NCBI GenBank assembly: GCA_936440205.1
Contig: OW387145.1
Coordinates: 26,911,075 to 26,975,074, forward strand
Length of the DNA stretch: 64,000 nucleotides
From: Lepidonotus clava
Taxonomy: Eukaryota; Annelida; Polychaeta; Phyllodocida; Polynoidae
Direction: 5' to 3'
Below the pieces are notes generated by a model that saw nothing but the letters and a program-made list of their open reading frames with translations, was not told the origin of the DNA and ran no database searches. The position numbers and the translations under genes were made by a program. The first letter of the stretch is position 1, and each line of letters begins with the position of its first letter. Of the stretch, positions 1 through 13,000 are shown in pieces.

Positions 1-835
1 TACAAAATGATCGATATCCCTCATCAGATCCTAACCTGAACGACATAATGAAATGATGTCATTCAAATGCAAGAAGCTTTCAGATTACAGTCACAGAGCT
101 AACAAACAACACAGACTTGACTGATATACACAAACTGGACACCGGGGGGGGGGGGGGGCGACCAAAAAAAAGTTACGGAATTTCGTGGAGTTGGTTTTCC
201 CATTTTTTCGTGGCCACGATAGAAATTCCTGCCCAGAAAAAATGCACGAAAATTTCGTGGACATTAAAGATCAGTGACCATCAAATTAAAATTATTAATA
301 TTATATGTAAATTCACCTAAAATACTGTTTAATGCATGTATGAAATACATTGGGACAATTTGGGAGTGTGAAAAGTCCTTAGTGTCGAGTCGGTATATGT
401 CTTGTGTACACAATTACTGCAGTATTTAGGGGGTTTGGATTGGTTCATATTTTTCAATGGTCATGGTTGAGTAAAGTGCAACTTAATCATGTGAGTATGA
501 TAACTCATTATAGAAAATATTATCCCATTCCAATGGTATCATTCTTTGTAAATAGTTTTTCTATGTTTTTGAAAGAAATGTATACAGAGTAATCGATTTG
601 TTCTGAATTCAATTTGTGAAACAGTATAAATGAATAGCCTATTGTTTGGATGGAACTTAGGTTCTTCATCGTTCGTGTTCCAGTAAAAGTGAGATACATG
701 GGTTCGAAAAGTTGGCCAGTGGCGCGGTCTGCTGCTAACGTTACAAATTAGTTTGTGAAAAGGCAAAAAAAAAAGTTTTGTTCAGGTAACATAGGTAAAA
801 AAAAAAAAAAAAAAAAAGGCTAGGGAGGTCGAATT

Positions 836-866
<31 letters not shown>

Positions 867-871
867 ATATG

Positions 872-906
<35 letters not shown>

Positions 907-3900
907 TGGTTTTTTTTGCTCTTTTATTTTACTAACCAGAGAGCCAGGCAGTGCTGGGAATAAAAAGAAAAATTCCAAATATCCCCTAAAAACATCTTAG
1001 CATCTAAAATACATGGCCTAAGCATCTATGAATTGTTTTATAGTTTTCCATGCTATTTTTGGTCAATTCTTTAGGATTTTGAAAGCTATTTTTTTTATGA
1101 ATTTAAGTCGCCTTTTGGCTTTCCAAAAGGTACATAGCAACTAAATGGTTGAAACAGACCGCATGATAAAAACAATAGGCAAGGCATACAGTATTGTTGT
1201 TTGAGATGACGTATCACCTAATTTCGTGTCATTTACAATTCTGTCTGATATTTCCAGTGTCAACAAATGTCGTGTCACACTAAGTTACATTGCGAGTATT
1301 CACTAAATAATAATTTGTCTACTTATCACAACAGTAGTGAATCTTGTAGCTGTAAAGAGGTAAGAAAGCCGTAAAACATGTTGGAATTTTCAAACGTATC
1401 TATAGCCCAGGGCAGAGTTTAATAATAAAAAAGTCTTTCCTAACAATGCAATCAAAAGAGCATTCAGCCTAAGGAATGTTTGAAAACCTAACCAAGCTTT
1501 TGCAAACCATCCGAACAGAGATCATTGCCAACTAAATGGTCATTAGGGCCCTCTCAGCTGAGGGCTGCTTAAGCGCTGCGGTGGGTTTTGTAAGCCATCT
1601 CAGCAGCATGCAAGGCCCTGATTTAGGGCGTTTCAATGCTTCACGAGCAGGGTATCTTTTTCTGCAGCGATGGAGGAGGCGGCAATGCTTGCTTGTGTGG
1701 TTGGCTAGCTTAGAATATAAAGGAGGCTTGAGTGGGTTTTATACGCTGATTACATCCATTAGGTTAAACATTGACCATCCAGGGACATCAAAGAGACACA
1801 CCTATTAATTCTACCTGAGGTTTGCCTTAGTTGCTGCATACCTATAAGGGTCTCTTTCTTAAGGATTTGGCCTGGCCTCTGCCCACATACGTTTAAATAT
1901 CAATTCATGCCAATGTGTGTCTGGTATTCTCCTCTCTCGTTTACACTGTCCATTAGCTTCCCCAACGTAGCTTTTTTATCATCCCAGAATCCATCAATTC
2001 TGTTCTCGTCATATCTCAAAACCCCACAATGAACTGCATTCTCAGTACTAGGATATTATAATGAGCGTGTTCTAGAAATATATTTGCTCTTATCGTTTTA
2101 ATTTTACGTTAACATGTCCTACAAACATGAAACGTTTAGTTACTGTTTAAAGAAACTGCGCGTCCGTGACGTTATAATATTGAATTTACCGCAGGGTGAC
2201 CTAAAAGGCATATTGCATAGACTATTGAAATAATTATGACTATTGTCAAACTGTTCCACGTTCAACCTGCTTTGTGGTCAGTGGATAGTGGAAAGGCGAA
2301 AAAAATAGATCTCGGCATAAATGATAAGAATATGGTCGAAAATTGTGAAATAATGTGTGCTGCATGGGCAAAAATGTGCACCAATGATCTTTTAGGTTTG
2401 TTTACGCCACGTGATATAACTGCTTATTTTGTCATTGTTCAAAACTATTATGCTTCACAAATATCTAGTGCCCTAAAAAAAGGTGCAGAGAACGGTTTGT
2501 AAGGAAGGTCGATATCGCCATCCGAGCCCACGTTTAAGGGCTGAACAATACATAGAAATGTTTGCAGTATAACAATCTTAGACATCTCTTTTCGATAGCC
2601 TGACCACACAAAAATGACTGTTGTCTGTGTAACCCAGCAAAACAGTCTAGTTTTATCAGATGATAGTAGAAGTTCTTTAGAAAAAACATCAGTGGCAAAG
2701 TAAAATGATTTATTATGCTAAACTATTTTGCGTAGGTTGCTATAACCAGGCCATAAAACTGGTGCTACCATGTCAGAGGGTAATTGAGGTTATTAAAGGG
2801 TATGCGTATTAAATCTGATTTTAAGGGTAAGTCACAACCCAATTCTACAACTAGTTAGAAGTTTGATATTTCTGCCAGGTTGATGTATTTGAAATAAATC
2901 ACTGGCGATAGTGAAACTAACCAACAATACAATGAAGCTGTTAATCTAGAAAATGTCAGTTAGCCTAAATGTGAATATGGAATTTTTTGTAAATATGGAA
3001 AAGAGTTTTGAAACTTGTTTTTGCTAATTGATGAACTCAATTGATGAAGTCTTTTTTTTAGAATAACTCAACAACCAGTTTCAAATGGCAATGTTTTCTG
3101 CGTCCAGACGACCACGGTATTCTCTGTCTGTGTTATAGCTGGAAGATGAAAAGATAATGAGTGTTCACGCATGAAGAATGGGAATATACCTTTACAATAG
3201 GCTGTTGAAAGATTGGACTTAGAAGAATTCTGGCTAAACTAGTATGAGAAACGAGAACCATGGTATGACTAAAGGTTAGCACGAATGTACCGATATGCAC
3301 AAGGAATGAGATGTCAGGCGGATATCCAACATGCTACCACCTTTCCATGATCGCTAACGGTCCTGAATTCTGGTCCTTGTCCGGAATCCTAGTAGTACAA
3401 TAGTCACCCATGAGAAGCATTTGTGCTGCACCGCCCTTTCCTGAAGTTCGTTTGTCCTCCCTGTGGAATGCAATCCAGCCAACCCTTGTGCGCGAGGCAC
3501 AACCCTGAGAAACCCTGTTCATACCCAGCCCGCACTCCTGTGCCCAGGCCTAAGCATAAACAGGCAACGAACATCCCCTCGCCTGTTCTCTCAGTCCTTG
3601 AGGAAAGGGTCAAAATGACCAAATGGATAAATCCAAGAAGCATGGCAAATAAAGCCATCACCCCGTGCTTTTCCCGCCACATAACCAATCAGTTACAAAT
3701 GTGTTCTATTTGTGATTGAACTAGGTAAGACATCCTCATGGCGATTTTTAAACAGACAAATGGAATGAGGATATTTCTTGAATTTGTATTAATATTATTT
3801 AGTAATTTAAAAAAATTCCAATCGTGGGAAATGGTGATATAAGGGGATGAATAAGAGTTCACAATGCCCTATTTATCAAATGCTGCCAATCATCTTAAAA

Positions 3901-4525
3901 TATTCCTCTTGGGGTCCGAGATATGCTTGTTTGAATATCCCTGTTCTTGACTGATGAAATACCCTTAATCTAGCCCCTGTGCTCAGTTTCTGAATTATAC
4001 CTGGTTGAACCAACAAGTCTTTAGTCTAAAATGTTGATTTCTTTTCATTATCACAGTTATTCAAAATACCATTATTTCATATACAGATCTTCAATCCATT
4101 AGCTTTTTTCACTATAGGGAAGAAAAAGAAAACCTGGGGGGAAATATTATTCAATCTGAAAATTCGTTTTATTGTTGCTACGGTAACATGGTATTATTGC
4201 TTATTTTGGAATATGTATATTCTATAGTAAATTACCCATAATGCAATTGTCATGGCTAGATAGAATGTTTTCATGTTCATACTCATAATCTATGGAAAAT
4301 TCTATCTATCTTTACATTTCGCCATGAGCTAGAATATCGTTTTATACATCAAATGAAAGGTAATAATTTATTCTATCTAATGGTATAAGCAAAGTTGAAG
4401 TTAGATGAATATTTTTGACGTAATGATTTTAAAACCAATTTCTCGACTTTTATTTTTTGAACATGAATTTCTTCTTTAATATTAAAGTTGTACTTTTCAA
4501 ACTTTGTATGCACCCTAATAAGCTT
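1..4525. other. anonymous AT-rich DNA, no gene seen
   Basis: Short open frames here (for example 1,536-1,808, 2,236-2,502 and the overlapping pair around 3,404-3,719) show no recognisable domain, no repeated family resemblance and no convincing splice context. A poly(G) run lies at about 144-158 and a poly(A) run at about 798-817. I see no RNA gene. Confidence 0.5.
834..906. repeat. compound (TA)n/(TG)n microsatellite
   Basis: A run of alternating TA passes directly into a (GT)n run of about 26 bases. It is a simple-sequence repeat and likely length-polymorphic. Confidence 0.95.
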
Positions 4526-4531
4526 CTAATG

Positions 4532-4686
4532 CAGGGAAGCGTGTCTCAGATTTTTTTATTAAAGTCCTAGTTTTTATTTTATTACAAAAAACGGGAAACT
4601 TTTTGTAATTTTTTCAAACTTAATTTTCTAGAGTTCATAAAACAAAAACTAGGGCCTAAATTAAAAAACTGAGACACGCTTCCCTC
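4532..4686. mobile_element. short inverted-repeat DNA element (MITE) with target duplication
   Basis: The two ends are inverted copies of each other over about 45-50 bp. They begin (C/G)AGGGAAGCGTGTCTCAG on both sides and continue through an imperfect AT-rich arm containing CTAGTTTTT on one side and AAAAACTAG on the other. CTAATG stands directly outside both ends (4,526-4,531 and 4,687-4,692), which fits a 6-bp target site duplication. There is no coding capacity, so it would be a non-autonomous element moved by a transposase supplied elsewhere. A degraded relative lies at 17,373-17,440. The superfamily is not assigned; the CAGGG-like terminus recalls hAT elements, but their duplications are usually 8 bp. 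Confidence 0.8.
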
Positions 4687-4692
4687 CTAATG

Positions 4693-5859
4693 GTTATTAT
4701 GTACATGTGTCTAAAATCTCAAACCTTTAGGTTAAATATCAACCGAGATATCCTTGTTCAAAAAAATGTTGTAGAAATTGGAATTTTCAACTTTTCGGGA
4801 TTGGTACACAGGTGGTCATTAGGCTATACTTTTATAATTCATATCAACAGGTAGGGTGCTTTAATGGCTTTTTGATGTTATATGATATAAAGATAAGATA
4901 TTAGGAAAGTAGAAATAGTAATAACATCACTGCGAGCATACCAAAACACCCTTTATCACCTGTTGTCTATCCTTAACACATTTTTATTAATATCTCACTT
5001 AATAATGGGTTAAGAGCAAATTGCTTTATTTCCCTCTAGGTTATCATTTCCCATGAAGGGTCACAAGTCTTGCAGAAACAATTCCACATTTTGCGGATCC
5101 TTCAACGTCCTCGCGACGATTGTAGACAATTTCAAAAGATCTAAAGAAATAATCTACAATTTAGAACTTTGTCTGAAAGATATTAAGCCACTCTAACTTT
5201 ATTCTGTTTCTTCTCGTTGCTGCCAAACTTCAAGAAAATAAGTCAGATGGATTATCAAAGGTCACATTCTTAATAGCCTTCTGTGTATGTCGGCCCCACT
5301 CTTCTCATCTCTACTACAAGCATTTTTAGGTGCACCTGTAGGGTATTGGATTCTCGGGATAATAGAGGATAGGATGACGGTATAAGAAACTTTATACATG
5401 AGAAATCTAGACAAGGCCCGAACTAACTCGTCTGGAAAAAGCATTCAAAGAACATGCCCTCCTGTATAAAGGGACTTAAAGACAGATAGTTTAGTCATCC
5501 TTTTACATTTTCCTGTAGCATGAGTAGATAAAATCAGTTTTTCAAGGTATACTATGATGCATTTTGATGTAGATTTAAATAGCAATCGCTATCTATGAGG
5601 CCCGGCTATGAGGACATTGAGATTTGTACAAGGACGATGATGTAGCTAGATGCGTGACATGGTGCCTAGAGTGATACTGAATAATTTACTTTTAATCTAT
5701 TACTGAGTGAGTTGTCCATAAAAGCATGTCAACGATATGTATCATTGGGAAAATAAAAAAATAGGCCGATCTTTCAGAGATTACGATTACAAAAACCAAA
5801 TAGGTCTTTGTATTTATGAACATTACAAAAGTAATTGGCTGAAAGTTGTCTTTTGGTAA
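4693..5859. other. anonymous AT-rich DNA
   Basis: I see no open frame with recognisable content, no RNA gene and no clear repeat between the 155-bp inverted-repeat element and the degenerate repeat field that follows. Confidence 0.45.
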
Positions 5860-6360
5860 GCCTGCAGTAGGTTGTCGGAATCAAATCCTACTGTAAGTAG
5901 TGTATGGTACTTAGAGGCTCTATTACCTGTTTGTGAGATTCATAAGCGTGGTGCATGACTAAACTTCCTCCGTGTAGTACTAGTAGGCTATTGGATCCAA
6001 AGCATAGGGTGTGGGACGTAGAGGCTCAATTGGGTTTGGTATTCGAAAGCTAGTGTGGTGTGTGACTAAAAGCCTGCTTGTAGTAGGTTATTGGAAAAAA
6101 AAGTCTATTTGTAGTAGGCTATTGGACTCAAACTAGTCTACATGTAATAGACCGTTGGAATCAAAGCCTACTGTTAGTAGGCTGTAGGACCTGATTGACT
6201 TCTGTCTGTGTAAAGTCACTGATATCCTGTGTAGGAACTATTTAAGAAACTCTACTTCTATTCTAGTGGGCTTCGTGAATGCTGATTGGCTGGCATACAG
6301 ACCCTATACTGTTAGTAGGCGTTCCATACCTCACTTGTAGTAGGGCCTTAATGAATCAGC
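5860..6360. repeat. degenerate dispersed repeats around a TAGTAGGC word
   Basis: The words GCCTACTGTTAGTAGGC, CTTGTAGTAGG and TTGTAGTAGGCTATTGGA recur in diverged form at irregular spacing, often followed by (A/T)TTGGA(A/C)TCAAA. Several copies are short palindromes (CCTACTGTTAGTAGG). It looks like an eroded tandem array or the iteron-bearing end of an old DNA transposon. Nothing in it is coding. Confidence 0.6.
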
Positions 6361-8362
6361 GGCCCTTCTGCAGCGGGCATAAGCTCTACACCCCTGCCGC
6401 AAGAATGTACTCTATGCAATTCCTAAAAAGTATAGGCCTAAAACTGTAATCAGTATGTATCTGTGATAACCAAATTGATTATTTCGATTGAGCCCAACTG
6501 TATATGAAGGACCACGACCTTCGACTGAAGCAGGGTGGTGGTACAAAGTGAAGGATCCAGAAAGATCCTGACACCCCCACAACCATTAACATGGGGATCT
6601 AAACTACAAAATGACGGTGATGATTATCTGGATCTGCCCATGGTGAATTATCTCAGCATTTTAGTGTAGGAGTGTAACTGGCTAATACATGGTAACGTCC
6701 TACTCTGGGAGGTCATATCGTTTCTTGAGTAATTATCCTCTCGTAGGCCTACCAGAGATGGAACTAGTTTGCATGATAAAAGAGACCATTAAGGCAGTCA
6801 TGCCTGTTATTGGTTGTCATGCTTTGTTTGGGAGGTCTCACCCTATCAGTGCAGGGCATTGCTAAGCTTTCACATGTGAACGAGACCATGCTATACAGTG
6901 ATCTTTTAAACGGTGTTCACTCAGACCTTATGTAGTTATTCAGTAATTAAGTAAATATGCATGGTGAACGATAGCTCTCGTATACTCCTTGAAGAACATA
7001 TGCATGTTGAAATGAACATTATAGGTCTATTGCAGTGCAGGGGATTCCGATGGTGTTTGGAAGCCACTCGGAGAATAGGTCCCGCGACTTAAAGCATATC
7101 ATAGTTGTTAATAGTCAGGCCTATTTATTGGAATCCCCTCAAATGTTCTTGCTACCCCTTCAAATCTTCCAGGAAGCCCCAATGAATTGGGGGCTCAGTA
7201 CTGCCCTTTATTGAAAACAATACCATACATCAAAAGGGACCTACCCGTGCATTCCTCAAACAAAAGGGCACAGTATTCATGAGCGTTCTTCAGGAGAGGA
7301 CAGGCTCAACTCAGTGCAGACTCAGTGTAAATTGATAGCAGACAACAAAGCGGACGTCCTTTCCGCCACATTACACTCCATTCAACCTCGATTACCCCCC
7401 TTGTGCCCTAAAACACGCCCACCTCCATTTACTACGACTCCCAGAATTCTGGCAATGCATGCCCTTCCGCAGCCGTGTCAACGACAGTATGAAAAGGACG
7501 CTACCGAGAGAATGGTATGACCCCCAAAAGCAACGTTATCCCACTTATATCATTGCTCTACACACGCCCACATATCACATCAGGTCTACCCTTGGTGGAA
7601 ACTCTCTTAGTTAACCTGCTCATTCTCCAAATTATATTGTAATGATTACAGCCAATTTCTGGTCTCATTAATTTTAGTAAAAGCAATCAACCAGTCGAAG
7701 GCCAGGGGACAAACACCTGTTTGACCTAGAAAATCGTTGAATACATTGAAGAAAATAAAATGGTATCTACGGAAATCTCTACAAAACTATTGTGATGTAC
7801 TTGGAAAAGGCAATCATATAGCTGCATGAGATACTGCTGTGCACAATGCTTTTATTAATAGTCTCTCTTCTCTGTCCGTGACCCAGTTTTATTTGTGCCC
7901 TTAATCGTTTATTTTTTCTTCATTGCTATGGATTTTATGGTCCCAGGCACATCTTACATTGTATTTAAAGAATGCAACATCTCCGATCCATTTATGTGTC
8001 CATGTGTGCTTCAGATCTAAGACAGGGGGGGGGGGGCAAAGAAATGATCATTGTTTGATCATGGTGAGATCCACTGGAGCATCGGAAGCGGTGATAAACT
8101 GATAAGAACCGGTCCGCACTATACATTCTAGGATGGGCTGTGACTCGTTGTGTATTCAACAACGAAATAGATTAACTTAAGCTTGTTTCATTCATTCAAG
8201 ACTTGTGAAATAAATTGGTGTAGTTTTCTTTTGGTTTTGACTTTTGTAGAATTCAAATTGAAATAATAAAAGTGGTGTAACATCGATACCCATTATAACA
8301 CTGACTGTCTTTGAAGGGAAATATCTATTTATGGGCCATAGCTTGAAAACCAACAATTTGTC
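6361..8362. other. anonymous DNA, no gene seen
   Basis: Only short unremarkable frames occur here (for example 7,314-7,520). There is a poly(G) run near 8,027. No RNA gene or clear repeat is visible. Confidence 0.45.
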
Positions 8363-10086
8363 TGTTATGACGCTTTCCTACAAACAGATGCTATCCAACA
8401 AATGTTTGTGGTTTAGTGACGTTTTGTAGAATAGCATCCCCACATACAAACAGATGCTAAACCAAAAATATTTTAAGGATAGCATCTTTCCAAAAATAGA
8501 GACTAAGCCATAAATATTTGTAACTTAGCATTCTTTTGCAACTTAGCATCACCACAATTACGGTGCTAAGCTACAAACAGATCTGCTAAGTCACAAATAT
8601 TTGTAGGATGGCATCTCTACACGAAGCTATAGGGTACCTTGCATATAATTACAGGATAGATATTTCCCAATAAAATCTTTGAGTTTAAAGTTCGGATCAA
8701 GAACTAATACTGCTAGAGATATCTCAAGAATATTATAAATGTAGACAAAGTTATGACACTTTAGAATTTTGTTATTTTTGAGCATTTTTTTGGTGGAAAT
8801 CCCTAAATATGTGACGTCACAAGGACTAATTACGGAATCCCAATCTCTCAATAAAAGGGAATCCCCCACCCCCTAACCTGTACAGAAAGGAAATTGAGCT
8901 TTAGCATAGAATATTTGTATTTAGCCTCATCCAGGTTATTATAAATTGTAATTTTTACAAACCAAAATATATTCAATAACCTTGGATTCCCAAGTTGTTT
9001 TTGAGGGAATACCCATTATCATGACGTAGCAAGGACAGAACTGAAAGCCCAGAAGTTAGGAACTCCCCAGATTAAATTTTCTTTTCGAAATTATTGTCTT
9101 CTTTCCTAATATTTTGTCTATTTTTCATTTGTAACATGTTTATAATACATTACTAATGTGAAAAATACAAATATAAGAAACATGTCAATATGTGTGCAAG
9201 GAATCCTTTAAACTATTATAGGGCCTACAGCAAAGTTACCTTTTCTATACGATTGATAGGGGGTGTCAGGTCTTTTACATATTATACCCCAAGACATTAA
9301 GTTCCTTATGTTTATTTTGATAAAATGTCCAATAGAATAGAAAATATATTTTTGTCTAAACACTTTTAGCTTTCTATTCAGGGAAATGTGAGATGAGAAA
9401 TCATGGAAAAAATCCATTTTTCAGTGGGGCGGGGTGATTCATGGGACAATTCCTTGTAATCAGTATATGAAAGGTGATAAGCATTAACCTTTTTTCTGAA
9501 ACTTTTGTCTATTTAGTACAGTCTTCAAAGAATATTGAAAGAATTTATGAAAAAGGTTCCTCAGTTTAAGATTTGTATACATGTACACTCTGTTACTTTG
9601 TTTTCAGAAAAATAAATATGAATATGAATAAGATTTGACAGGTTGGTTGATTGGTAAAATCTAGCAATAAGGCCTATGATCAAAATGTTGGTATATCATA
9701 GTCATATCTAGCCTATTGCTCTAATAAATAACGTTATGGGTGTGATTTAATTTTCATAAATAAATGATATTATTTGTAAAATCGAAAAGGTTAGTCCTAT
9801 GTCCTCTAGGAGTTTGCAGTACACCTTTCTTCCAGACCCCAATGGAATATCCTTCAAAACTGGTTTGCTATTTTTCAGCAAATATCTGTAGGATAGCATC
9901 CATTGGTAGGATAGCATCTTGTTGGATAGCATTTGATTGTAGCTTAGCAGCATAAGGGTGCTGCTAACTGACAAAGTGCTTTCTGGTTTAGTGTATGTTT
10001 GCATGGTAGCGTCCTGACATGGATGTTAAGTGACAATTAGGTTGCATTTGTGGGATAGTGCCTATTTGTGGTTTAGCGTCCTAACA
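8363..10086. mobile_element. iteron-rich DNA element, copy 1
   Basis: The left end starts TGTTATGACGCT and the right end closes AGCGTCCTAACA, which is close to its reverse complement. Inside each end the words GATAGCATC, GATGCTA(A/T)GC and CTACAAACAGAT recur in both orientations about every 20-50 bp. TGTC flanks both ends, a possible short target duplication. A second copy in the same orientation lies at 48,042-49,265. The two align at both iteron clusters and over about 9,225-9,480; about 600 bp (8,630-9,220) is present only here. The small minus-strand frame at 9,208-9,417 has a counterpart in copy 2, but that shows common descent of the element, not that it encodes a protein. Superfamily unknown. 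Confidence 0.75.
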
Positions 10087-13000
10087 TGTCTGATCACAGA
10101 CGTGATAACAGAGTAGTTCGAAGGACTACATGAAACACAGAAATTGAGGCATGCAACTAATTATTACTTACATAGTAAAACATGATAACTATTCAGTATT
10201 GAAATATTGTCCTGTGTCCCAAGCAACGGCAGTTATAGCATTAGCAAAGATCGATGTGTAATAAATGGTACTTGGCATATCCATGCAGCTAGGCCTATAG
10301 CTAGCCTTAACATCCAAGGGGGTTCCCAGCAAAATTGGCTGAATTTCAAATCTTGTGGAAGTTGGTTCCCTTCTAGATTTCCCCCCAAGATATCTGTATC
10401 ATTTTACTTAAATTTCCCGAAATCAAACTGGTTTCCAGAACCTTTCCTCCCTCACTTCTCCCCCCACCCCCACCAGCTTCGCCATTGGCAAAAGGTAAAT
10501 TATTCATGTGGGCTACATTGCAATATTGGTTTGGAGGGTAAATGGCATCAATCTTGGTATAGGTACATGTTACTCTGTTGGACCACGTTGTACACATGCT
10601 GAGTGGTACCAATGTGTGACGTGTTTACCTAGTACCTTTATATCCATGAATAAAGTTCCAGGGGGCCGGAGGTCATAGAGAGCCCTAGTTGAGGGTACTT
10701 ATTTATAATAGTGTTCTAGACAACAAAAGCTAGGAGAAACAACATTTCCTTGAAATGCCCTCAGAATTCCTCACTTGAATAGTAAATCAAGGTAACTTGT
10801 TGCTAAGATGCAGTAAACACCGGACTTCAATGAGAAATCACAAAGACTTTCCAATCAGGTTTAGTCCCGACTTTACTCAAATGGAACTCTGCAATGCCAT
10901 GTCATTTAAGTACAGACCTCTTTGATATCATTGGCTAAAGAAAATGTTAACGTTGTTTCCCAGTTTAAGATATTTTGAGCTTGTGATGTCACACACAATT
11001 ATACAAAAAATGCCAAAAGTAGTATCTATATGCATGATAAGGAATACCCATTCGTTACGTCAATGAGACAACCTTTACCCAATGCAGCAAAGTATTCTGA
11101 TCAAAGTCTTTGCTTTGCAAAACTCGTCTATTGTACCCTTCTAACTGATATAAGTTAAATGACATAGGGTGTTACATTTATAACTGTACAAGGATGATCA
11201 TCACCATTACATAATTGTAATTACTATCTTTTCACAAAGTTCACAGAAACATTGACACATCGCAGAGAATAAGCTCATATTATATGCAGTCAAGTCAATG
11301 CTTATATCAGAATATATACCAACCCGTTTTCCTTAGAATCAATTGAACAAGGGTTAGTAGGTCTCTGTCAATACTTAGGCTGAACACACAAGTGTAGCCT
11401 GGTTCGCCCACTATCGGAGCCAAAGAAATGCTAACAAGTACGGGTGGTGTGTGGCAAATTACTGATCCATTAGATCCCGACCAATGTCCACAATATGACA
11501 CCGTTCATACCTTACTAGGTACCCCCGTTGCTATTTTAGTGCCTGGGTTCAGGGAATTTCTAAATTAAGGCCCTTCTCATTTACTTATGCACACCATGCA
11601 ATGCAAGTATGGACATAATGCCATGTGTTAATGATACGTGAAAACGGTGATGTGTTGAGTAAGCAGCCATTCTATGGTGTATCCGTAGAAGTTACCCAAT
11701 GAACACCATTATTCTTATTAGAATAACTAAAAACGATGTACTCTGGCTACCAAGTAACAGTTTCTGAGGCTTTGTCCCTGAGTAACTTGCTGTTGCTATA
11801 TAATCAGTTAAATAATGATAGCCATGCTTCTAACTAAATGTAACACATCCACTAAAACAATGCCTGGCTGTACTGCGTGGAGAAGTGTGCGTTTGAGCAT
11901 TAAGATACTTGAACCGAGTGGGATAAATGCAAAACAATAAATTGCCACGGCACTCATTATAACATCGGAATTCATCGCAAAAAAAACTTTCACCAATCCC
12001 AAGGGCTATTCGTTTTCACCACCAAATATCCGTAGTGCAAGTGCAAAGACCCTGCATAAAGAAGTTTGAAAAATCGAGAGGGATTCAACTTAGCTGAATC
12101 ACAATTATTATCGAGATAACATCTCATTACAAATAGCAGACATACTGCAGTGTCCCGCACACTTATCCTGAATTGAGTAAATGGAGAATGCTTTGACAAA
12201 ATGGAAACCCAAGTATTATCACGGCTTAAGTAGATCATCACAAGTTGAAGCACACCTCAGTTATGGTTATTTGGAGAGAAATCTGTCTCTTTTTCCTATT
12301 CTTGGTCTTGGATTATATATGAGAAAAATTGAGTAAGTCAAATATTGCAGGCTAGTTTCAAAGTTCTTTTGGGTAATAACATAACCTTGATTTAAAATAT
12401 GGGGCACCATTCCTGTATTTAGAATGAGCTGTATTTAGAATGAGCATGCTCAACTTGATTAACCCAGGGTCCATCATTGGACCTCCGCTCCTGTCGACTT
12501 CCAAAACCACATGAATCTTATTGACGCAATAGAGAACATCTTCTCTTCTAATAAACCTGTCCTTTTAAAGCGTACTGCTATAATCAAATCGTGCTGCTGC
12601 AGGACTGTCGCCAGACCACTTTTTGACGCCACACACTGAGGGCATGTTGCGCATGCCTAACTTAACAATTACAACTTTGGTTTGAGAGAATTTTAAAAAT
12701 GTGAAAATATTCAAGCTTCAATATTAATGGTTGTGGGTAGCGGTAACTATCCCGCCCACACGCAATAAAAGCAGCCGTGTTTTTCGTTCAGCCGGCATTG
12801 GTCTGGAAGTGATAGAAGAGAATGTGCTCAAAAGGCAGCTTTTACTTGTTACAGCTTTCCTTCCTGCCAGCAGATACTCACGAAGAAAGCAAGGTATAGA
12901 AAAACAACTTCTGCCACCTGATATCTTTGATTCTATTTCATGGCCAACATCAAGTAAATAAATGGTCTTCGTGTCGTTGTTCATGAGAGGTGATGAGTGA

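Noticed and set aside
3404-3719. Overlapping 94- and 98-codon frames on opposite strands
   Set aside because: Neither product resembles a known family; a mutual shadow without start or splice support.
9208-9417. Small frame conserved between the two iteron-element copies
   Set aside because: Similarity follows from the copies being one element; no start conservation or domain argues for a protein.
10207-10602. 131-codon plus-strand frame
   Set aside because: No recognisable domain; Pro/Phe/His-rich stretch from a C-rich run; no supporting context.
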